A stretch of DNA of 64,000 nucleotides from an uncultured Bacteroidales bacterium (lineage in GTDB: Bacteria > Bacteroidota > Bacteroidia > Bacteroidales > Muribaculaceae): contig CADAAI010000005.1 in the NCBI GenBank assembly GCA_902785925.1, forward strand, positions 1 through 64,000, read 5' to 3'. Below are positions 34,446-43,160 of the stretch, piece by piece (the first letter of the stretch is position 1; each line of letters opens with the position of its first letter). The notes beneath the pieces are model-generated. The model saw nothing but the letters and a program-made list of their open reading frames with translations. It made no database searches and was not told the origin of the DNA. Position numbers and translations under genes: made by a program.

Positions 34446-35405
34446 TTAATGACCTATAAACGTCAAATAAATGCGCCTTACTGTCATATAAATGAAATTT
34501 GCAAAGCCAAAAGGTACCACATCACTCCTCATTAATTTCTCAAGGTATCGTGTTATGAAGTGACGTGATTTCAGCGTGAAGTTTTCTTCAGCTAAACTCT
34601 TGTCTATATTAAAACGCCTAGCAAATCGCCATACTGCTACCCAACCTAATTGTGCTGCAAAGGAGTAATCCTTCCAACTGGAGTGTGATAGCATGAAATT
34701 GCCAATCAATTCCTGTGCCTTAAAGTAAGAAGTTGCATTACGAATAGTAATATTATTGGTGTAGGACTGAGCATTATCGTAGCGATAGTAATATAAGCAC
34801 TGGTCAACCCAGCTCCTGTTGGCATTGATAAGCAGACGCGGCATCACCGAAAAGTCTTCGCTATAGTCGATGCCTTTATAAAACTCGATATTATTATCGT
34901 CAAAAACAGATCTCTTTATCAGCCGTCCCCAAATTCGGTTAGGCTCCACGTTTTGGCAAAGGATTGTCCTTAAGTAAGCTTTGTCCGAAAGGTGTAATGG
35001 CATTCTACTCTCAGTCAAATTCCCATTAGTAACAATACCATAACCGCCATCAACGATACTGGCACCACTGCGTTGCATTTCGCCTACAAGACATTCGATC
35101 ATTTTGGTCGCTACATAGTCATCGCTGTCGACAAAGACCACAGCATCTCCTGTGGCTGCATTTAGTCCAGTCTGCCGCGCCATTGCCAATCCCAAATTTT
35201 GAGTATGATTGACAATTATAACTTGATTTTTGCGTTCGGGATACTCATCTATCACCTCCATAAGGCGGTCAATAGAATCATCGGGTGTGAAGTCATTCAC
35301 AAAAATGTATTCCACATCCTTGTAAGACTGCTGCATGAGACCTTTCGCACACTTGGCGATATACTTCTCAACACCATATATTGGCACGAGCACCGAAACC
35401 TTCAT
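34446..35405 (-). CDS. Family 2 glycosyltransferase
   Basis: GT-A fold transferase of 319 residues. It opens MKVSVLVPIYGVEKYIAKC, has the second-strand acid in FVNDFTPDDS and the DxD-type donor/metal motif VDSDDY (93-97). C-terminal basic and hydrophobic helices may hold it at the membrane. Sugar donor unknown. It starts the minus-strand unit that continues into the fused nucleotidyltransferase (32-base gap) and the OCD gene, so the acceptor glycan of LicD may be the product of this enzyme. Promoter box at 35427-35434. Confidence 0.88.
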   Translation of the reverse strand: MKVSVLVPIYGVEKYIAKCAKGLMQQSYKDVEYIFVNDFTPDDSIDRLMEVIDEYPERKNQVIIVNHTQNLGLAMARQTGLNAATGDAVVFVDSDDYVATKMIECLVGEMQRSGASIVDGGYGIVTNGNLTESRMPLHLSDKAYLRTILCQNVEPNRIWGRLIKRSVFDDNNIEFYKGIDYSEDFSVMPRLLINANRSWVDQCLYYYRYDNAQSYTNNITIRNATSYFKAQELIGNFMLSHSSWKDYSFAAQLGWVAVWRFARRFNIDKSLAEENFTLKSRHFITRYLEKLMRSDVVPFGFANFIYMTVRRIYLTFIGH

Positions 35406-35426
35406 TTATCCTTATTAATGTTTATG

Positions 35427-35434
35427 CAAAAGTA
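35427..35434 (-). promoter_or_regulatory. -7 element for the GT2-fused enzyme-OCD unit
   Basis: The minus strand reads TACTTTTG, a full TAnnTTTG match, 21 bases before the ATG at 35405. A TTTG lies 22 bases further upstream (35460-35457), one base beyond the usual spacing. Confidence 0.6.
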
Positions 35435-35497
35435 AGCATTATTAACCAAAATGAAGCAAATATACCCTCTTTTTTTTCACAATTCGGCAAAAACGAG

Positions 35498-35505
35498 TAA
35501 CTTTG
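35498..35505 (+). promoter_or_regulatory. -7 element for the second flippase gene
   Basis: TAACTTTG, a full TAnnTTTG match, 23 bases before the ATG at 35529. The -33 region is a T run without a clear TTTG. Divergent from the promoter at 35427-35434. Confidence 0.55.
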
Positions 35506-35528
35506 TAGTCTATTAACAAGTAACTATA

Positions 35529-36974
35529 ATGACAGAAACTAAACAACAAAGTCGCAGCAAGAAGTTCGTCAAGGATTTTGGCATATATGCCATTGGCAAC
35601 CTCGGCTCAAAGTTGATTACTTTCTTGATGGTCCCTCTTTACACATATTTTGTAGAGAAACCAAGCGATTATGGTTACTTCGACCTTTGCCTGCAAGTCT
35701 GCATGCTCCTCGTTCCTGTAGTCACCTTACAACTGAGAGATGGCTCATTCCGATTCCTTCTTGAAACACAAGAAAGCAGTGACCGTACAAAAATTGTTTC
35801 GTTCGTTTACCGCACATTATTTTTCACTTCCTCGGTTACTGTCGCTGTAGCTCTCTTGACATCAATGGTCATCCACATCAATTATTTGTGGTATACAATT
35901 GCTCTGCTCATAACGATGTGCTTCTATGAAGTGCTTGCACAAGTGTCACGTGGATTAGGCAACAACAAAGCCTTCATTGCAATAGGACTTATTGCGTCAT
36001 TTGGAATAGGAATATTCAGCCTCATCTTTGTGGTTGGATTTAAGATGGGAATTGCAGGAATATTCTTAGCAAATATATTGGCAAGAATTGTCGCACTGCT
36101 CCTTGTGGAGCTTAAGATGCAGACTCTAAGTCGGTTTTTCCGCATTAAGGTCGATTTCAAACAAGTATCAAGAGAAATACTGCATTACAGCTTGCCATTA
36201 ATACCAGTCACTCTGTGCTGGTGGTTAACAACAACTAGCGACCGCTTCTTCGTCAAGTATTTTCTGGGGCTTGAAATCACTGGTCTATATGCCGTAGCAG
36301 TAAGGTTCGGAGGTGTAATCCACACACTTTCCAACATCTTCTTCCAGACATGGCAAGAGAATGCCATACAACAATTTCACAGCAAGGATCGCGACATTTT
36401 CTTCTCCAACGTGTTCAACAACTACATTTTTATACTCGCTTTCACGCTGATAGCATTTACGTTTACTGTGAAAATCTGTTTCAACTGGATAGTTGGTCCA
36501 AACTACCAGCAAAGTATCGAGTATATCTACCTTGTTAACCTAAGCACAATCCTCTTTGCGATAACTGCATTTTTTGAGATCCCCTATCAGTGCGCAAAAG
36601 ATACCAAAGCCGCGATGCCATCAATAGTTCTAACCGCTATTATCAACATTGTACTAAATTTAATACTCACGCCTATTCTTCATATTTATGGCGTGATTGT
36701 CACATCCATAACTTCTTATTTAGTATTAATTTTATACCGCTGGATTGACACCCGCAAGTATTTCACTCTGCACTTCCACAAACGCACACTCATACCTTTG
36801 ATTCTAATTCTTGTTGGCATTCTTCCTTTCTATTGGAGTCACAACCACTACGTTGACATACTTTTCATTATTATCGCGTCTGTAATTCTATATTACTCTA
36901 CCTCACCAGAACTTAGAGAGGATATTCTGGGAAAGATAAAAAAGAAAGTGGTCCCAACACATAGGACCACCTGA
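35529..36974 (+). CDS. Wzx-type oligosaccharide flippase
   Basis: The 481-residue protein has about 12-14 predicted transmembrane helices and the polysaccharide-flippase opening KKFVKDFGIYAIGNLGSKLITFLMVPLYTYF (read in pieces). A middle helix pair SLPLIPVTLCWWLTTTSDRFFV with the conserved charged SDR region of Wzx proteins follows. It is the best candidate to export the repeat unit made by the minus-strand operon, which otherwise lacks a flippase. It is transcribed convergently towards that operon; the operon's terminator lies inside the end of this gene. Confidence 0.88.
   Translation: MTETKQQSRSKKFVKDFGIYAIGNLGSKLITFLMVPLYTYFVEKPSDYGYFDLCLQVCMLLVPVVTLQLRDGSFRFLLETQESSDRTKIVSFVYRTLFFTSSVTVAVALLTSMVIHINYLWYTIALLITMCFYEVLAQVSRGLGNNKAFIAIGLIASFGIGIFSLIFVVGFKMGIAGIFLANILARIVALLLVELKMQTLSRFFRIKVDFKQVSREILHYSLPLIPVTLCWWLTTTSDRFFVKYFLGLEITGLYAVAVRFGGVIHTLSNIFFQTWQENAIQQFHSKDRDIFFSNVFNNYIFILAFTLIAFTFTVKICFNWIVGPNYQQSIEYIYLVNLSTILFAITAFFEIPYQCAKDTKAAMPSIVLTAIINIVLNLILTPILHIYGVIVTSITSYLVLILYRWIDTRKYFTLHFHKRTLIPLILILVGILPFYWSHNHYVDILFIIIASVILYYSTSPELREDILGKIKKKVVPTHRTT
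36935..36970 (-). terminator. Terminator of the capsule operon, inside the flippase 3' end
   Basis: A 7-bp perfect stem (GTGGTCC 36948-36954 with GGACCAC 36964-36970) and 9-base loop. On the minus strand it is followed by TTTCTTTTTT. It is 33 bases beyond the WecG/TagA-family stop, and lies within the last codons of the convergent flippase. Confidence 0.7.
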
Positions 36975-37002
36975 TATTGATGAGGGTTTATTTTCTCAGT
37001 AT

Positions 37003-37701
37003 TTAAACACGCCTGAAAAGCAATTGTATAGCAAGTTTCAAGATGGGCACCTGACGCTTTATACGTTTGGGGTTCTTGAAAAAACGATAAGCAAATTCTA
37101 AATTATGGTCAAGCCACCACTTGGGTGCACGATCAGCATAGCCAGTAAAAACATCAAAACTCCCTCCGAGGCCTTGATAGATTGCCTTGTGACGCTTCTG
37201 CATCTCCCCCATCAACAATTCCTGCTTGGGACTTCCCATTGCCACGAACACCACGTCAGGTTTCTTCTCTTCAACATCTTTAATTAGTGCATTGCGTTCA
37301 GAGTCATCTTTTAGATAACCATTGCGGTAGCCCACCACATTAATGTCGGGATATTGACTTTGGAGTTTTGAAACTGTAGCATCTATTACTTCTTGTTTGC
37401 TCCCAATTAAATAAAAGCTCTTACTCTTGTGATAATGCTCTACGATATTTAGCCATAACTCACAGCCAGGTATCTTAACCACATTTTTAGCACCCTTCTG
37501 CTTAAGGGCCCACACGGCTCCTACTCCATCACAATAACCAATATTATTATTGATTATATCACGCGTTAGTGGAGTGGCATTAACAATCTTCTCGGCATTG
37601 ATAGCAACAAGAATTGACTTGTTCCTATCAACATAGCCCATCAGTTCTTCTCGTGAAGTAAACGGACAAATATCTACACCATTTATTGTCGTTTTTCTCA
37701 T
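37003..37701 (-). CDS. WecG/TagA/CpsF-family glycosyltransferase
   Basis: GT26 family: WecG adds ManNAcA, TagA adds ManNAc, to lipid-linked GlcNAc at the cytosolic face. The 232 residues have GYCDGVGAVWALKQKG (donor/acceptor site Asp), the beta-strand loop IGSKQEVIDATVSKL, GYRNGYL and VFVAMGSPKQELL. The C-terminus ends in a basic amphipathic region, as in membrane-associated TagA. With the UDP-ManNAc dehydrogenase (43161-44366) in the same operon, a ManNAcA transfer is a reasonable inference. Last gene of the operon. Confidence 0.88.
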   Translation of the reverse strand: MRKTTINGVDICPFTSREELMGYVDRNKSILVAINAEKIVNATPLTRDIINNNIGYCDGVGAVWALKQKGAKNVVKIPGCELWLNIVEHYHKSKSFYLIGSKQEVIDATVSKLQSQYPDINVVGYRNGYLKDDSERNALIKDVEEKKPDVVFVAMGSPKQELLMGEMQKRHKAIYQGLGGSFDVFTGYADRAPKWWLDHNLEFAYRFFKNPKRIKRQVPILKLAIQLLFRRV

Positions 37702-37722
37702 AAGTTCATTTTGAACGGCTAA

Positions 37723-38604
37723 TTATGGCAATTGTATCCATTTGCCTAGTTCTCTCTCATATTCAGTTGTATAGAATGCATCAAAGCCAGGGGTAAACGT
37801 CAATTCTCCAAAAATCGGCTTATCATTAATAGCATACAAATCAACTCTAACATAGGGAAAACCTTGAGATAATTTTGAAGCTATTTGTGCCATTTCATCG
37901 AAGCACAAAGGTTTTGGTACCTCCTTAAAAAAAACAGGTTTTGCCGTATCGTACCATTCAGGATGTGGATTCCAATCCATATCATATAGCATCCTGCGAA
38001 TTAAGTGAGTACCATCTTTCCTCTCAGAAAAAGCGGCAATTGAAACTGGTTTTCCATTAAAGCAATTAAACTTATAGTCTATCAAGCCATCCTCAGGGCA
38101 CTCCGGTTGAATCAAAAATTCTTCGGCAATAATTTTTTTAGGTGAAATCCTTGTATAATGCGGTTGCCCAGAAAGCTCTCCATAGGGCATCTGCATCCAA
38201 TATCTTAATTTCGATCTTGCATCATCTAGTTCAAGTGACAGTTTATCCCTAACAATGATATTAGATGTGCATGCATTATTAGTTTTAAGAACAAACTGAT
38301 TTGGTAATGCAGCAAAGTCTATTTCATCAGGCGTATCATAAACACCATACAACTTTGTCAAGACATCATCACCCACTGTATTTCTTACATAATCGCGAAC
38401 TGCGTATTTATCAGCAAGTTTAGACCATTGTGAGGTGTCAGTGTTCAAGGAAATCCACATGATTTTATCATGAAATAACTCAGGATTACTTAAATCAATC
38501 TTTCTATGAAAGGCATGATAGTAAAGAAGAGATATTATAAACTTCGGGTGTTTACTTATAAACTGTGAAAATGGAGAAGCTATTTTATATATGATTTTCT
38601 TCAT
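37723..38604 (-). CDS. TupA-like ATP-grasp protein
   Basis: The 293-residue protein matches the TupA-like ATP-grasp group: KIMWISLNTDTSQWSKLADKYAVRDYV near the start (in pieces), FVLKTNNACTSNIIV in the nucleotide-binding region, KKIIAEEFL, YKFNCFNGKPVSI and a late VRVDLYAINDKPIFGELTFTPGFDAF with the metal-binding acids. TupA takes part in teichuronopeptide synthesis in Bacillus, joining amino acid to uronic-acid polymer. Beside a uronic-acid pathway here, it may amidate or aminoacylate the capsule; that is inference. AT-rich like its neighbours. Confidence 0.82.
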   Translation of the reverse strand: MKKIIYKIASPFSQFISKHPKFIISLLYYHAFHRKIDLSNPELFHDKIMWISLNTDTSQWSKLADKYAVRDYVRNTVGDDVLTKLYGVYDTPDEIDFAALPNQFVLKTNNACTSNIIVRDKLSLELDDARSKLRYWMQMPYGELSGQPHYTRISPKKIIAEEFLIQPECPEDGLIDYKFNCFNGKPVSIAAFSERKDGTHLIRRMLYDMDWNPHPEWYDTAKPVFFKEVPKPLCFDEMAQIASKLSQGFPYVRVDLYAINDKPIFGELTFTPGFDAFYTTEYERELGKWIQLP

Positions 38605-38628
38605 TTATATACAATTATACATAAATAG

Positions 38629-39696
38629 TTACTCAATTAAACCCTCATACAAGTCTCCAAGCTCAGCAGCAACCGATTGAGGAAAATGTTTATAAATCTT
38701 ATTAAACGAAACATGCCCCATAAATAAGCACTCACTCTTATGTTCAATTAAATATATAATTCTTTCAATAAATAAAGAGCCATCTCCTGGTTCAACAAGG
38801 AATCCGTTAACCTCGTCTTCTATCATTGATGGAATTCCACCAACAGGGGTGCTTATTACAGGTTTACAATAAGACATTGCTTCAAGTATTGACAATGGTA
38901 ATCCTTCAACGTAGGATGGCAAGATTAATGCGTCACAAATGCATAACAAATCATGCTTGCGTGCACTATCCACCCAACCTTCATATAAAACCAAATCATC
39001 CAAATGACTTGTCGATATTTCTTTTTTAAATCTCTCAACTAATCCATTGCCTGCCACATGCAATTTAAAACGCCCATTCAATCTTTCATGATTTAACTTG
39101 ATTGCATTCAATAAATCAAATATACCCTTTTGCTCATTAATCAATCCAAGAAATAGTAGATGAAATATCTCATCTTTTCTTTTGTTCATGCATTGCTTTG
39201 GTTTTGGTATTACATTTGGCACAACCTTTAAATGTTCAACTTTTACTTCAGTTCTAAACCATTCGGCCCATGCATCAGTTAATACAACAATCAAATCACA
39301 TTTGGTTAAAGTATCTTTAACGAAATCAACATGTTCTACATAATAGTCCTTAAAACCACCACCATGAACATGAAGAATTATCTTTTTGTGAAATAATTTT
39401 GCCAAAGCAACAAACCATGATGAACGCTTGAAACTAAAATTAGATGCTGTGTGGATATGTACAATTCTAAGCTGACGTTGAAATGCAAGTGTAACGACAA
39501 ATCTTACCAGAGAAACAATTAGTTTGAAAATTTTCATAATGCGTTTCCCATCACGTGAATTAGATATATATCGGAATCCTTTATCTGGGAACACATAATG
39601 ATCATAATTAGATATAATTTGAGCAATGCCTCCTTTAGGCGGCATATATTCAGGTCCCACATTCAATATCTTCTTTGACAATTCAACCGAAATCAT
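38629..39696 (-). CDS. Family 4 glycosyltransferase
   Basis: GT-B fold retaining transferase of 355 residues from the ATG at 39696. An open frame reaches 39822, but that extension runs into the preceding polymerase gene and adds a non-homologous hydrophobic stretch, so I start at MISVELSKKILNVGPEYMPPKGG. The N-terminal PKGGIAQI loop and the C-terminal donor-site signature GLPLSILEAMSYCKPVISTPVGG with its E-x7-E pattern identify GT4. Specificity unknown. 24 bases before the TupA-like gene. Confidence 0.88.
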   Translation of the reverse strand: MISVELSKKILNVGPEYMPPKGGIAQIISNYDHYVFPDKGFRYISNSRDGKRIMKIFKLIVSLVRFVVTLAFQRQLRIVHIHTASNFSFKRSSWFVALAKLFHKKIILHVHGGGFKDYYVEHVDFVKDTLTKCDLIVVLTDAWAEWFRTEVKVEHLKVVPNVIPKPKQCMNKRKDEIFHLLFLGLINEQKGIFDLLNAIKLNHERLNGRFKLHVAGNGLVERFKKEISTSHLDDLVLYEGWVDSARKHDLLCICDALILPSYVEGLPLSILEAMSYCKPVISTPVGGIPSMIEDEVNGFLVEPGDGSLFIERIIYLIEHKSECLFMGHVSFNKIYKHFPQSVAAELGDLYEGLIE

Positions 39697-39715
39697 GCTG
39701 AAATAATTATTCAAA

Positions 39716-40957
39716 TTATCGATGCCAGTCGTAATCAATACCTTGTTGCATATTACCATCCCAATCGGTAAAGAAATTACCAAATATAAGATCAATATGA
39801 AATAAATATTGTCTTTGCTCAACTAGCTGAGTTGCTGCAGCGTACAACATAGGAGGAATAACAAAGATAGCAAATATAGGCACCTTATTTTTGATGCGAT
39901 CGGCATGGACAAACGTCATAGCAAACAAGTAGGTATAGAAGAATAAAATCGCTGCTTGATAAAAACGGTCATAGAAGATCAAGTCTCCATAACCAAAATT
40001 AGCAACTGTATATAATGTTATTGCATAAGTAAACAAATAAATATACTTATGATCTTTATGGGCTTTATATTTCCATAAATTAAAAAGAATGAGTAATCCC
40101 CAAAAGAGCAATATATCATTTCGATGATTATAGAAAAAGTTACCATTAGCACGAATATCGGCCATATGATCTCTCCAATTATTACGAATTCGGTCATCGG
40201 TAACTGCGATACTCAGGTTCCTAGTAAAGGGGATATATTTTAGCATTAAGGGCACAAAATCAAGATCCTGAACACGAATAAAAATCGAAAAAGCAAACAA
40301 TACTATGCGGCTGGCAACACCAGTAAAACGCAACACATAGTCTAGCAATGCAACTGCAATAAGCATTATAAGAGTAAAATGGATAAGTGGTGTAAGCAAT
40401 AAAGCCAATAAGTACAACTTATTGTTTGTGTTCAAAAATTTCAGATAAATAGCAGCAAAATAGAATACTCCTGTTCTGAACCTCAATCCTTGGTACCAAT
40501 AAAATTCTACAATAAAAGTTATTGTCAACAGTAATAACGCACTTAATATTGTAAGTTTATTATTGTTATAGAAAACACGAAGTTGCCTGAAGAAGAAAAT
40601 AAAGAATGTTGCATACATAGCGCACGCTACACCACCAAAGACTTGAGTATTTGTAGAAAAACGTGATACTACCAATTTAAATGCGACATGATATACATCC
40701 TGTCCCAACAAATATATACGTTCATCGGCTAATATCTCAGCTACACCTCGACCAACATAAAGATCCATCATATCCTTATAATGATTCATTAGGTCATGGA
40801 CAAAACCTAAATGGTAACCAAAGAAGAATGCAAATATGATGAAAAAGAGCTGTGAAATTTCGCTTTTATAAAATCTAATACTAACAAAAAGGCTTGTGAT
40901 GGGAGAGATAAGCATCACAATACACTGTAGTATAAAATATTTTCCTTTGCTATACAT
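39716..40957 (-). CDS. EpsG-like polysaccharide polymerase (second in operon)
   Basis: The 413-residue protein is mostly hydrophobic (10 or more helices). It has the EpsG-family arrangement: an early helix followed by GYHLGFVHDLMNHYKDMMDLYVG, a loop with YHVAFKLVVSRF, then WYQGLRFRTGVFYFAAIYL, where Arg/Tyr residues lie in a conserved position. It probably acts as the Wzy-type polymerase of one repeat unit. It is not closely similar by eye to the other EpsG-like protein at 41991. Confidence 0.78.
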   Translation of the reverse strand: MYSKGKYFILQCIVMLISPITSLFVSIRFYKSEISQLFFIIFAFFFGYHLGFVHDLMNHYKDMMDLYVGRGVAEILADERIYLLGQDVYHVAFKLVVSRFSTNTQVFGGVACAMYATFFIFFFRQLRVFYNNNKLTILSALLLLTITFIVEFYWYQGLRFRTGVFYFAAIYLKFLNTNNKLYLLALLLTPLIHFTLIMLIAVALLDYVLRFTGVASRIVLFAFSIFIRVQDLDFVPLMLKYIPFTRNLSIAVTDDRIRNNWRDHMADIRANGNFFYNHRNDILLFWGLLILFNLWKYKAHKDHKYIYLFTYAITLYTVANFGYGDLIFYDRFYQAAILFFYTYLFAMTFVHADRIKNKVPIFAIFVIPPMLYAAATQLVEQRQYLFHIDLIFGNFFTDWDGNMQQGIDYDWHR

Positions 40958-40960
40958 ATT

Positions 40961-41980
40961 TTAAAGAATAGCAGTTTTATTTTCAATTTTCTTCTTGTTA
41001 TATCCAGAATGAAAGTCGATGATATACCTAATAATTGTAACAATCCAAGGCAAACCCAACTTTGCTGAATATAATGCCACTCTGTAATAGAATGGTATAT
41101 AAGTGTTAGTCTTGATGGCAGATAATGGCATGCTTTTCAACAAAGATTTTAAATCCTCATCATCAGGCTTGTAGATTAGCAAAGAACCTGCAACCCCAAC
41201 CTTGAATGATTTGATTCCACTATCAATTGTTTCATCAGTAGGATGAGTTCTAAAGAAATCATCAACAAGTCTCATTATTGACTTAAGCATAGGCAACAAA
41301 ACACGTTGGTTGTTCTTGGTTAGAGAATCTTCTCTTTTACGATAGAAATAAAGCGGTTCGTTAATATATTCGACTTTATTTGCAAAATAAACCATTCTGA
41401 ATGATATTGCTTTATCCTCTAGAATTCTATAACCTTCGTCGGGATATAGATTATTCTGTACAATTATTGAACGTTTAACCAATTTATTCCATAAAGCATT
41501 ATGTGCTGTTCCTATTAGTAATCGCTTAATTAATTCACTGCGATCAACTTCTTGGATAGGAGGATTGACTTTAATCTTATTCTTATAGACATTAATAGTG
41601 TTGCAAATCACAACATCGCTATTGGAATCAACTGCTTTAACAAGCATTTTTTCAATAAACCACAAGTCAACATAATCATCACTATCAACATGAATAAGAA
41701 ATTCACCTGTAGCATTCTTCATGCACACATGCCTACAAAAAGCCACTCCTTTATTGATATCATTTTCATAAATCTTACATTGAGCGATACGAGATGGATA
41801 TTCATCAATCAAAGTTCTAAGCATATCCACACTACCATCGTTAGACGCATCATCAATAAAAAGGTATTCAATATTATGATATGTCTGCATCATCAGTGAT
41901 CTAACACATTGCTCCAAATATTGCGTAGCATTATATATTGGAACAATTATAGAGACCTTTATTTCATAAGATGAATCCAT
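40961..41980 (-). CDS. Family 2 glycosyltransferase
   Basis: GT-A fold transferase of 339 residues: VSIIVPIYNATQYLEQCVRSLM at the start, IDDASNDGS and the DxD-type motif VDSDDY (99-103 region), then a Lys-rich C-terminus with a likely membrane-associating helix. Packed between the two EpsG-like genes with gaps of 3 and 10 bases. Donor and acceptor unknown; it adds one sugar to the repeat unit. Markedly AT-rich. Confidence 0.88.
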   Translation of the reverse strand: MDSSYEIKVSIIVPIYNATQYLEQCVRSLMMQTYHNIEYLFIDDASNDGSVDMLRTLIDEYPSRIAQCKIYENDINKGVAFCRHVCMKNATGEFLIHVDSDDYVDLWFIEKMLVKAVDSNSDVVICNTINVYKNKIKVNPPIQEVDRSELIKRLLIGTAHNALWNKLVKRSIIVQNNLYPDEGYRILEDKAISFRMVYFANKVEYINEPLYFYRKREDSLTKNNQRVLLPMLKSIMRLVDDFFRTHPTDETIDSGIKSFKVGVAGSLLIYKPDDEDLKSLLKSMPLSAIKTNTYIPFYYRVALYSAKLGLPWIVTIIRYIIDFHSGYNKKKIENKTAIL

Positions 41981-41990
41981 GATTAGACAC

Positions 41991-43160
41991 TTACAATGAT
42001 GGGCAGAAAAACAAATGATAAAGGAAAGGCACAGAAGTATTTGTTGGATAATAATACGACTTAATTACAGCGATAAACGCATAACTAAAATTCAAGAATA
42101 ACACAATAATAAACATTAAAATGTTTCTGGTATTATACAAGTAACAAAGTAGATATGCTGTCACTATTAAATTAAATATCATAAAATATTCAACTGGACG
42201 CATAATGAAATGTGTGGTGTTCATCAACAAATTACTTAAACACATACCAACAAATGCCATAATGAAAAAGTAAGGCAGTAATGTATCTGCTTTATAATAT
42301 TTCTTGATGTTAGGATAATACCAAATTATCACAACATTGCTTAATAAAGTTAAAACACGGATTGGCCCCCAATTAACCATCCTCATTGTCCCCTTAACGT
42401 TAGGATCCTCTAGGTTTCCATAATTGCTATAACCAGTCAAATCAAGAAACCATTGATAATTTGTAAAATATTTTGTCCAAAACGGGAAAGCTCCAACAAG
42501 TACAAATAAAGCAAATACAGCGAGCAAAGTCCATCGGTTAGGAGCCTTTTCTGAAATCTTGACAAAACAAACAAGGAATACAGGCAATAGCATGAGTGAT
42601 GACTTGTGCAAGAAAGCGCATAATATTATTATCAATGCATATGGAAGGATCTTACGATCTCGGATTAATGGTATTAATGCTACAAACACGCATGTCACTA
42701 CATTCTGGCGGACAGAATTCATCCACCCTAAGAAATAAGGACCTAACATTATACCAAGTCCAATCCAACACAGTAAAAACTTATGGTTACGAAGACCATA
42801 ATAAAGGAAACCAATCTGTAAGAGCGCCCAAAATGCAAAGTAGAAAAAATAATGAATATGGCACCAAGCAAATATTTTTGAAATCCACTCAAAGCCATAT
42901 TCAAAATTATGACGACTGAACTCACCAGCCTTCAGCAAATGTTGATATTGATCTAAATACATAGCATGATCATAGCCTGTGTGATAACGAGCACCTGCCA
43001 CAATCGCAAAGAGCAACATAGACAATAATATTTCCCAGCTGTAAAATGGCAGTCGCTTGCCAGTCTCCAACATCAGTCTTTGCTCTCGACCATTAACATG
43101 CCACCCTAACAAAAACAGGGCAACACCAGTCAAACTATATACAAGTAGGCTTAGCAACAT
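41991..43160 (-). CDS. EpsG-like polysaccharide polymerase (first in operon)
   Basis: A 389-residue membrane protein with about ten helices. EpsG-type landmarks are GARYHTGYDHAMYLDQYQHLL after the second helix (a periplasmic loop with conserved Arg/Tyr/Asp), FEYGFEWISKIF and WMNSVRQNVVTCVFV. The first residues form a signal-anchor helix (LLVYSLTGVALFLLGWHV). It abuts the UDP-ManNAc dehydrogenase stop (43161) with no gap. A second EpsG-like protein is encoded two genes downstream. Confidence 0.8.
   Translation of the reverse strand: MLLSLLVYSLTGVALFLLGWHVNGREQRLMLETGKRLPFYSWEILLSMLLFAIVAGARYHTGYDHAMYLDQYQHLLKAGEFSRHNFEYGFEWISKIFAWCHIHYFFYFAFWALLQIGFLYYGLRNHKFLLCWIGLGIMLGPYFLGWMNSVRQNVVTCVFVALIPLIRDRKILPYALIIILCAFLHKSSLMLLPVFLVCFVKISEKAPNRWTLLAVFALFVLVGAFPFWTKYFTNYQWFLDLTGYSNYGNLEDPNVKGTMRMVNWGPIRVLTLLSNVVIIWYYPNIKKYYKADTLLPYFFIMAFVGMCLSNLLMNTTHFIMRPVEYFMIFNLIVTAYLLCYLYNTRNILMFIIVLFLNFSYAFIAVIKSYYYPTNTSVPFLYHLFFCPSL

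Noticed and set aside
39697..39822. N-terminal extension of the GT4 gene into the preceding polymerase gene
   Set aside because: The extra residues are hydrophobic, have no GT4 counterpart and overlap the end of the EpsG-like gene by more than 100 bases.
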